A stretch of DNA of 46,099 nucleotides from positions 1-46,099 of the forward strand of contig CALFEO010000035.1 of assembly GCA_937949995.1 (NCBI GenBank). The letters are read 5' to 3'. Shown here piece by piece: positions 40,396-46,099 of the stretch. Numbering within the stretch: the first letter of the stretch is position 1; the number at the start of each line of letters is the position of its first letter. The notes under the pieces were generated by a model. It did no database searches. It saw only the letters and a program-made list of their open reading frames with translations, and was not told the origin of the DNA. Position numbers and translations under genes: made by a program. The DNA is from an uncultured bacterium (GTDB lineage: Bacteria > Patescibacteriota > Patescibacteriia > 2-12-FULL-60-25).

Positions 40396-41145
40396 TTATG
40401 AAGCCTGATCAATCGAGCTTGACGGGGGTTGTTTGTTTTCTTGATCTTGGCGCATAAGATCCGCGAAAGTTAAATCACCTATACCGCCGGCTTCTTCGCG
40501 CCTTGGTGCTTCTTGTGATGCCACTTCTTCGGGCATACTGACTACGGACGGCCTTTCAGAGCCTAAAAACATTTCTCGCTTTGCGGTGCGAGGTTCTGTT
40601 TCCAAATTTCTTTGGCGCGCCTCTATCTCCAGTTCTTGCTCCATACCTTGCGCCAATCCTTCGGTTTGTCCGCGAGCCGCCATAACTTGACCATAGACCC
40701 GTTCGGGCAAATCAGCCGGCGGTTTTGTTTCTTGAAAGCCTTGAATTTTATCAACTCTTCCCAAAATTTCATCGACAGAACCTTGTTGTTCATAATCACC
40801 CAAAGAAATAGCCTCCCGTAATAATTTTTGACTTTGCTCATCTTCCAAGGCCGCTTGCTGTTTTTTACGTTCTCTTGATTCAGCCATCTTTTGTTTGACT
40901 TCTTGCTGAATCGCCATTTCTTCTTGCATTTTTTGTAAAGCTTCTTCGGGAGTTTTAGCACCGTATTGTTCCATCAAACCTTGTTTAAAGGCCAACATCG
41001 CTTCCGCATCGGCTCTGGCTTTCAGCGCTTCAGATGCGGCGATTTGCGCGGCTCTGTCGGCTTCGAGTTTTTGCTGCAAACGCACACCGCCCAAATCAGG
41101 TGAAGTTGGACCCATTTGCGTGTTAAGAGACATTTTTTCAGACAT
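40396..41145 (-). CDS. Hypothetical coiled-coil protein
   Basis: A 249-residue, highly charged, Gln/Glu/Lys-rich protein. Residues about 25-115 should form a long helix or coiled coil (KLEADRAAQIAASEALKARA, MQEEMAIQQEVKQKMAESRE). The N- and C-terminal parts are polar and probably disordered. No signal peptide and no membrane segment. A consensus TATAAT lies about 35 nt upstream (41179-41184 on the minus strand). I do not recognise a family; a scaffold or cytoskeletal accessory role is possible. Confidence 0.6.
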   Translation of the reverse strand: MSEKMSLNTQMGPTSPDLGGVRLQQKLEADRAAQIAASEALKARADAEAMLAFKQGLMEQYGAKTPEEALQKMQEEMAIQQEVKQKMAESRERKKQQAALEDEQSQKLLREAISLGDYEQQGSVDEILGRVDKIQGFQETKPPADLPERVYGQVMAARGQTEGLAQGMEQELEIEARQRNLETEPRTAKREMFLGSERPSVVSMPEEVASQEAPRREEAGGIGDLTFADLMRQDQENKQPPSSSIDQAS

Positions 41146-41242
41146 ACGATTATTAACCTTATTGCTGTTAATACGTTTATTATAACATCTATTGATTTTA
41201 CACTCTATAAACAGTATTTTTTATCTTAATAAAGCCAAACTA

Positions 41243-41271
41243 TTGACATAAAGACGAATAACTGTTAGTTT
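41243..41271 (+). promoter_or_regulatory. Promoter of the gene at 41312
   Basis: TTGACA (41243-41248), 17 bp, TAGTTT (41266-41271). The leader carries CGGAG before the ATG. Confidence 0.5.
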
Positions 41272-41311
41272 TGGTTATTGCATATACACCCTCGCCTCAA
41301 CGGAGTTTATC

Positions 41312-42001
41312 ATGCACAGCTCTTTTAATGACCCACTGCGCCAACTTTCGCTGAAGTATGATTTCAAGGCTTATGAGACGCCGGCGGTGCTTCATGAGCT
41401 TACGCCCGATTTTTTGCGCGAGCTTTTTGATCAGGTTGTCCACTACGGCTTTCCTGACGCGCCGCTCTCGCCAAATCGAGTCCTTTTTCTTTGCGTGAAT
41501 GATAAGCCGATCAGAATTACAGCATCGCTGGATCAGAATGTATTGATGTTGTGCGTCGGCTCTTCACAAAACGGGACTTTTTATCTGATTACCCCAAGCG
41601 GTCTTATCTTTTGGGAAAAAGGGTTGCGCTCCTCCGATATCATGCAAGCATCGGAAAAGTTTGATCGCGCTATGGAACAACGCGGTTTTTTCAACCGTGA
41701 TTTGAATACTCGCATCGATCTGCTTGACGCAAAAAGCTTTCGTATTAGCGAAGTTTTTGTAAAACCTTTTTTGACCTATGTTTTGCCGATTGATCAAAAA
41801 CAAGATTTTTCCGAGTTATTCGACGAGCCGCAACAGGTTGTCGTTCTGCGTCTTCATGGCAGAGATGTGGCATGTAAGCGAGATGAAGCAGATGGGGTTC
41901 GCAAATACTATAAGCCGCTTTCGCGAAAAGATGTGTCCGACAACTTAAAGGATCACCTGCGAAGACTCCGCTCGCAGGCCGATCCGCGGCGCTATTCATA
42001 A
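41312..42001 (+). CDS. Hypothetical protein
   Basis: A 229-residue soluble protein that I do not recognise. It starts with a helical part (DPLRQLSLKYDF, LTPDFLRELFDQVV), then a beta-rich part (RVLFLCVNDKPIRITASLD, GTFYLITPSGLIFWEKG) and a basic C-terminus (LKDHLRRLRSQADPRR). No metal or nucleotide motif is visible. It is the only plus-strand gene between 19 kb and the window end apart from RNA, with its own promoter and terminator, again an autonomous unit like those at 9784, 18944 and 23652. Confidence 0.6.
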   Translation: MHSSFNDPLRQLSLKYDFKAYETPAVLHELTPDFLRELFDQVVHYGFPDAPLSPNRVLFLCVNDKPIRITASLDQNVLMLCVGSSQNGTFYLITPSGLIFWEKGLRSSDIMQASEKFDRAMEQRGFFNRDLNTRIDLLDAKSFRISEVFVKPFLTYVLPIDQKQDFSELFDEPQQVVVLRLHGRDVACKRDEADGVRKYYKPLSRKDVSDNLKDHLRRLRSQADPRRYS

Positions 42002-42038
42002 AAAACCCGCTTTTCGACATGTTCGAGGCGGGGTTTTT
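42002..42038 (+). terminator. Terminator of the gene at 41312
   Basis: CCCGC/GCGGG outer stem (42006-42010 and 42028-42032) with an inner TCGA/TCGA pair, followed by five T. Confidence 0.75.
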
Positions 42039-42060
42039 AATATAAGCTGCGAGTGTTTCT

Positions 42061-42237
42061 CGTAGGGATAAACCTTGTGTTTATCCGTACTGAAATTATC
42101 GCGTTCTTAGCACGGATAAACACCCCGCAAAATTCACTTCGTTCATATACGGGGCAGGCAAGGTTTATCCCTACGGAGTTAGACCGGAGGCTGGTGGCTA
42201 GAAGCTAGAAGCTAGTGGCTAGTGGCTTGCAGCTGTT
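42061..42237. repeat. R5 pair and R4 repeat downstream of secA
   Basis: CGTAGGGATAAACCTTGTG (42061-42092) is mirrored by CAAGGTTTATCCCTACG (about 42157-42174), with a further unit at 42112. R4 units (GGCTAGAAGCTAGAAGC) follow to the secA stop codon. Confidence 0.8.
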
Positions 42238-44967
42238 TTAAGCTCCGTGGCATTTTTTGAATTTTTTGCCGCTTCCGCACGGGCAAGGGTCGTTGCGTCC
42301 GACATCTTGAAATTTGGGATCAGCGGTGTTGGTTTGCACGGATGAGGAGGAAGTTTGATCAGAAGTTTTGGCGGCGCCGGAAAAGATGAGCGGTTGACCG
42401 CCGGTGCGGGGCTTGAAAAATTGCAGGGCTGTTCTTTGGGCGATGGGAATTTTAAAGATGGCTTGGGCGACTTGCTTGCTGATTAAGGTATTGAGTTCGT
42501 TAAACATGCGATAAGCCTCGCGCTTGTACTCGACGAGCGGATCGTGCTGGGCATAGCCCTGCAGGCCGATACCGCGGCGCAGGTGATCGATGGCTTCCAA
42601 ATGATCAATCCAAAGCATATCGTAAGCGCGCAGTAAGATTCCTTTTTCCAACTCGCTCATCATGGCCGGATCGGCGACCGATTCTTCGATTTTGGCATAA
42701 GCGGAACGCGCCAACTCCATAAGAGACTCAATGATATTGGTACGCTTGCTGATAATATCGATTTTTTCATCAGAGAGACGCTTTTCCGCTTCTTGCATGA
42801 GATTGTCGGAATTGAATTCCGCGGGTAATAAAGCGTTGACAGACTTGGATATTTCTTCAAGATCCCAAAGGGTTACATCGTCTCCGCCGGTGTGAAAATA
42901 AGCGACGCGCTCGATTTCGTTTTCAACGGATTCCAAAATGAGTTTTTTCAGAGGGCGTTCGCCTTCGGTTGTGGCTTTGGCCGAATCTTCCAAAATTTGC
43001 CGGCGTTGAGCATATATGGCTTTACGATGCTTGTTGATGACATCATCATATTCCAAAACATGTTTGCGGATATCAAAATGATGGCCTTCAACCTTGCGTT
43101 GAGCCGCGGCTATGGCTTTGGATAAGACAGAGCTTTCGATGGGTTCATCCTCGGGCATTTTGAGGAATTCCATGCGTTTTTTCATTGTGTCGGAACCGAA
43201 AATGCGCATGAGATCATCCTCCAGCGAAACGTAGAATTGAGTTGTGCCCGGGTCGCCTTGACGGCCGGCACGTCCGCGAAGCTGATTATCGATGCGGCGG
43301 GACTCATGTCGCTCGGTACCGAGGACGAAGAGGCCTCCGACTTGTTTGATTTTTTCCGCTTCAGCGGAATCGGGAGGGTTGCCTCCGAGGATGATGTCGA
43401 CACCGCGGCCAGCCATATTGGTGGCAACCGTGACTGCGCCGGCTTTACCGGCTTGAGCGATAAGCTCGCCCTCTTTTTCGTGGTTTTTGGCGTTGAGGAG
43501 ATTGTAAGGAATGCCCTCCATTTTTAAGAGCTCACCCAAGATTTCGTTTTTTTCGATCGAAGCCGTACCAACCAAAACCGGTTGGCCCTTGGCACGTAAT
43601 TCTTTAATTTCGCGTACCACGGCTTTGAATTTGCCCATTTCGGTACGATAGACCCGATCGGAAAGATCCACACGACGGGCATCTTTGTTGGTTGGAATGC
43701 TTACCACTTCAAGATTGTAGATTTTGGCAAATTCTTCGGCTTCGGTTGAAGCGGTGCCTGTCATACCGGCGAGCTTATTGTAGAGACGGAAAAGATTTTG
43801 GAAAGTAATGGTGGCCATGGTAACCGACTCACGCTGGATTTTGACGTGTTCTTTGGCTTCGATGGCTTGATGCAAGCCTTCACTGTAACGACGGCCGTAC
43901 ATAAGACGGCCGGTAAACTCGTCGACGATTAAAACTTCGCCGTCTTTGACGACATAATCTTTATCTTTTTTGTACAAAGCGTGTGCGCGTAATGCGTTTT
44001 CCAAATGATGTACGAGTTTAACTCCGCCGGCTTCGTATAGATTTTCGACGCCCAGCCAACCTTCCATTTTGGCGATACCCGAAGCGTTAATGGTGGCGGC
44101 GCGTAACTTTTCATCGATATTGTAATCCGCATCAGCATCCAATTTGGGTACCAATTCCGCGAAGCGATAGTACATATCGGCAGCTTCTTCGGCCGGGCCG
44201 GAGATGATGAGAGGGGTACGCGCTTCGTCGATTAAAATGGAATCGACTTCATCGATGATGGCATAGTTAAGCTCGGGACGTTGGACCATTTGTTCGAGAG
44301 ATTGCACCATGTTATCGCGCAAATAATCGAAACCGAATTCGTTATTGGTGCCGTAAGTGATATCGGCGAGATAAGCATCTTTGCGCGAAACGGGACGCAG
44401 GTAATCCATGTCAACATGAAAAGAACCGGTTTGATCGCGGGATTCATCATGCTCGGGCTCGGCTTTGAAATCCGGATCATAAATGTAACCGCTTTCGTGC
44501 TGGATACAACCGACAGTGAGACCCAAGGAGTGATAAACCTGCCCCATCCAAGCCGTGTCGCGACGAGCAAGGTAATCATTGACCGTAACAACGTGCACAC
44601 CTTTGCCGGAAAGGGCGTTAAGATAGACGGGCGCGACCGCTGTGAGGGTTTTGCCTTCACCGGTGCGCATCTCGGCAATTTGACCCTTGTGGAGCACATA
44701 ACCGCCGATAAGCTGAACATCATACTGACGTTGTTTGAGCTGGCGTTTGGAAGCTTCGCGGGCAACCGCAAAAGCCTCGATCATAACATCGTCCAAAGAG
44801 GCTCCGTTGGCTAAACGCTCTTTAAAATCGCCGGTTCTATCCTTTAATTGTTCGTTAGTTAAGGTTTGAATCGATGGTTCCAAGGCGTTTACAGCTTCCA
44901 CAAAAGGCCGGATTCTTTTAATTTCTTTTTCATTGGGATCACCGAAGATTTTGGTAAATAAAGACAT
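42238..44967 (-). CDS. secA: Preprotein translocase ATPase SecA
   Basis: A 909-residue motor that drives preproteins through SecYEG. Walker A is in MRTGEGKT (about 100-107), with VNDYLARRD and DEVDSILIDEARTPLIISG (Walker B region). The second nucleotide domain has GTASIEKNE, ATNMAGRGVDIILGG and RGRAGRQGDPG. The C-terminal zinc/SecB-type motif is CPCGSGKKFKKCHG, so the tail is complete. Length is normal. It is transcribed on its own; the promoter suggests a leaderless mRNA. Confidence 0.98.
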   Translation of the reverse strand: MSLFTKIFGDPNEKEIKRIRPFVEAVNALEPSIQTLTNEQLKDRTGDFKERLANGASLDDVMIEAFAVAREASKRQLKQRQYDVQLIGGYVLHKGQIAEMRTGEGKTLTAVAPVYLNALSGKGVHVVTVNDYLARRDTAWMGQVYHSLGLTVGCIQHESGYIYDPDFKAEPEHDESRDQTGSFHVDMDYLRPVSRKDAYLADITYGTNNEFGFDYLRDNMVQSLEQMVQRPELNYAIIDEVDSILIDEARTPLIISGPAEEAADMYYRFAELVPKLDADADYNIDEKLRAATINASGIAKMEGWLGVENLYEAGGVKLVHHLENALRAHALYKKDKDYVVKDGEVLIVDEFTGRLMYGRRYSEGLHQAIEAKEHVKIQRESVTMATITFQNLFRLYNKLAGMTGTASTEAEEFAKIYNLEVVSIPTNKDARRVDLSDRVYRTEMGKFKAVVREIKELRAKGQPVLVGTASIEKNEILGELLKMEGIPYNLLNAKNHEKEGELIAQAGKAGAVTVATNMAGRGVDIILGGNPPDSAEAEKIKQVGGLFVLGTERHESRRIDNQLRGRAGRQGDPGTTQFYVSLEDDLMRIFGSDTMKKRMEFLKMPEDEPIESSVLSKAIAAAQRKVEGHHFDIRKHVLEYDDVINKHRKAIYAQRRQILEDSAKATTEGERPLKKLILESVENEIERVAYFHTGGDDVTLWDLEEISKSVNALLPAEFNSDNLMQEAEKRLSDEKIDIISKRTNIIESLMELARSAYAKIEESVADPAMMSELEKGILLRAYDMLWIDHLEAIDHLRRGIGLQGYAQHDPLVEYKREAYRMFNELNTLISKQVAQAIFKIPIAQRTALQFFKPRTGGQPLIFSGAAKTSDQTSSSSVQTNTADPKFQDVGRNDPCPCGSGKKFKKCHGA

Positions 44968-44975
44968 ATTGGCTT

Positions 44976-45004
44976 ATCTTACGCATAAATAGGGATGGAG
45001 TCAA
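44976..45004 (-). promoter_or_regulatory. Probable leaderless promoter of secA
   Basis: On the minus strand TTGACT (44999-45004), 17 bp, TAAGAT (44976-44981), which ends 8 nt before the secA ATG. Confidence 0.6.
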
Positions 45005-45017
45005 AAAAAATAAATAG

Positions 45018-45128
45018 TTACGGCGGATCCTCCCAACCTCCTTATTAAGGAGGTGTTGTTTATGTTACATGAGATCTTTGGTTACGGCGGATCCTCCCTG
45101 CCTCCTTATTAAGGAGGTGTTGTTAATG
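45018..45128. repeat. Two direct copies of a CTCCTTATTAAGGAG palindrome (R10)
   Basis: TTACGGCGGATCCTCCCAAC followed by CTCCTTATTAAGGAGGTGTT occurs at 45018-45063 and again, with one or two changes, at 45079-45125. An inverted copy lies at 45523-45557, so the repeats bracket the broken DUF559 gene. Confidence 0.9.
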
Positions 45129-45513
45129 TTAGGAGATAGTTCCATTGGTTAGATGAGTTTTTATAGCATGAGTTACTGCGGTGAAATTGTTGTCGATTTC
45201 GGCGTTTGTAAAGCGAATTACACTGACACCAAAATCGTTCAAAACCTTGGTTCTTTCCGCATCGCCAGCTTGATTATCAGATGTACCATGTTGTTGACCG
45301 TCAACTTCTATGATTCAGTTTTAGTTGCGGACAATAAAAATCAGCTATGTAGTAAACTATGGGCCTTTGACGCAGAAATCGCGGTTTCAAAAATTTTAAG
45401 AAATACCACAATTTGCGTTCTTGCGGGGTCATTTGATTTCTGTTCTTTTTTGCCAAAACAACCAACTCCGGATTGTAAGGAATACACCGGCTATTTGATA
45501 CTAATTTTGGCAT
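45129..45513 (-). pseudogene. DUF559 (vsr-like) endonuclease gene broken by a frameshift
   Basis: The ATG at 45513 opens a frame with MTPQERKLWYFLKFL, FLRQRPI and IADFYCPQLKL, the first half of a DUF559 protein (PD-(D/E)XK endonuclease fold related to very-short-patch repair nucleases). The frame stops 4 codons later. In another frame the sequence continues at once with IIEVDGQQHG, TKVLNDFGVSVIRFTN and runs to TAA at 45129-45131. One extra base (or two missing) within 45313-45318 explains the break. Total length would be about 128 residues, normal for the family. A real inactivation or a sequencing error are both possible. Confidence 0.8.
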
Positions 45514-45522
45514 AAATCGTAG

Positions 45523-45557
45523 CACCTCCTTAGTAAGGAGGTTGGGAGGATCAACTC
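45523..45557. repeat. Inverted copy of R10 on the other side of the DUF559 gene
   Basis: GCACCTCCTTAGTAAGGAGG followed by TTGGGAGGATC is the reverse complement of the copies at 45018-45125. It abuts the start of the DUF559 frame. Confidence 0.88.
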
Positions 45558-45562
45558 ACGAC

Positions 45563-45871
45563 TTACCTTTTTTCGCGATTCTTTTCTTTCCAGGCGGTGA
45601 TTTCTTCGCGGAGGTGGTCGCGGACTTTGTCGATGGCTTTGTAGAGATCCTTTTCTTGCTTGGTTACGCGAAAAAGCTTGTTTGGAACATCGACCATGGT
45701 TGTGCAAGAGTATATATCGCCCTTGTTGTGATGGTTGGTATCGAGCCCCAAATCAACTTCGATATGCAAGATATTATCGTAAAATTTATCCAAAGATAAG
45801 AACTTTTCCTCGGAATACTGGCGGATGGCATCCGTTAAATCCATGTTTTTGGCGCGAATGTTGATGGTCAT
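45563..45871 (-). CDS. hpf: Ribosome hibernation promoting factor / sigma-54 modulation family (short HPF)
   Basis: A 102-residue protein of the RaiA/HPF family that binds the 30S decoding region in stationary phase. Recognised by MTINIRAKNMDLTDAIRQYS, EKFLSLDKFYDNILHIEVDL and DLYKAIDKVRDHLREEI with a basic tail. It lacks the C-terminal dimerisation domain of long HPF. The start is the ATG at 45869-45871 with AAAGGAT upstream; the 14 further residues upstream are translated R7 repeat. Confidence 0.92.
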   Translation of the reverse strand: MTINIRAKNMDLTDAIRQYSEEKFLSLDKFYDNILHIEVDLGLDTNHHNKGDIYSCTTMVDVPNKLFRVTKQEKDLYKAIDKVRDHLREEITAWKEKNREKR

Positions 45872-46053
45872 ATCCTTTGTATTAATTAATAAATAATAAA
45901 TAATAAATAACAAATAATAAAGCGAGCGGAACTTATTTTAAATAATAAATAATAAAGTTATAAATAATAAAGCAAGCGGTACTTAATTAAATAATAAATA
46001 ATAAATCTATGAATAATAAAGCGAGCGGAGGGTATTATCTTTTTTATTTATTA
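45872..46053. repeat. R7 repeat block (AATAATAAATAATAAAG)
   Basis: About ten units of TAAATAATAAATAATAAAG with three GCGAGCGG or GCAAGCGG cores. It forms the leader of hpf and matches 2548-2703. It is followed by GGCTCTAGACTAGCAAA (46055-46071), the inverse of 34-50. Confidence 0.85.
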
Positions 46054-46099
46054 TGGCTCTAGACTAGCAAACTAATGATTTATGTACCATTTAATAATA

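Noticed and set aside
42238..44967. secA and secDF as one secretion operon
   Set aside because: They share the strand but are separated by two unrelated genes, one on the other strand, and each has its own promoter.
45153..45515. Plus-strand open frame of 120 codons
   Set aside because: It is the antisense shadow of the broken DUF559 gene, whose protein motifs are clear on the minus strand.

Overview
This 46.1 kb window looks like a piece of a streamlined bacterial genome, most likely a member of the Patescibacteria (candidate phyla radiation, Parcubacteria-like). This is an inference from gene content. AlaS lacks its C-terminal domain, RpoA lacks its alpha-CTD, PriA has lost its Walker A motif, and a VirD4-like ATPase is paired with a membrane protein. 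No biosynthetic pathways are present. Code use is standard.

Layout. 0.1-4.4 kb (minus strand): HIT hydrolase, two coupled membrane/secreted proteins of unknown function, and a GT39-like membrane glycosyltransferase. 4.4-11.7 kb (mostly plus): an exported transglycosylase-like protein, a MEMO/LigB-like protein, a degenerate PriA, peptide deformylase, an oversized 129-nt tRNA-like gene with its own promoter and terminator, an unknown gene, and Fmt. 11.8-18.5 kb (minus): Ogt and a surface polysaccharide block (GT2 fused to an O-antigen-ligase-like domain, GT4 fused to GT2, and a Wzx flippase). 18.9 kb: a strongly expressed-looking 61-aa membrane peptide. 19.2-23.5 kb (minus): one operon infA-rpmJ-rpsM-rpsK-rpsD-rpoA-rplQ-rplM-rpsI. 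23.6-26.3 kb: an unknown coiled-coil protein and AlaS. 26.4-27.5 kb: a gene-free 1 kb stretch. 27.5-33.3 kb (minus): a GAF-like membrane protein, MnmA, RlmN, a D,D-carboxypeptidase and an alpha/beta hydrolase. 33.5-40.3 kb (minus): VirD4-like ATPase, its membrane partner, SecF and SecD. 40.4-46 kb: two unknown proteins, SecA, a broken DUF559 nuclease gene and a ribosome hibernation factor.

The strongest candidate for an undescribed system is the gene-free stretch at 26.46-27.46 kb. It has a promoter, a factor-independent terminator and 14 stem-loops. Each has a 6-8 bp stem closing a loop of almost constant length (33-36 nt) but unrelated sequence. The stems come in a fixed order (A, B, C, D) repeated three times, and the stem pairs are kept by compensatory and G-U changes. 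I read it as a large ornate non-coding RNA.

Second, the window is full of short tandem/inverted repeat families (at least ten). They fill almost every intergenic gap and even occur in frame inside coding sequences: mnmA, the GT39-like gene, the GT4-GT2 gene and probably fmt. Third, SecD carries about 235 extra residues that look like two parvulin (PpiC-type) foldase repeats, which would place a chaperone inside the translocon. Several genes (alaS, secA, the exported transglycosylase, the VirD4 partner and possibly the carboxypeptidase) have a -10 box 8-9 nt before the ATG, which suggests leaderless mRNAs.
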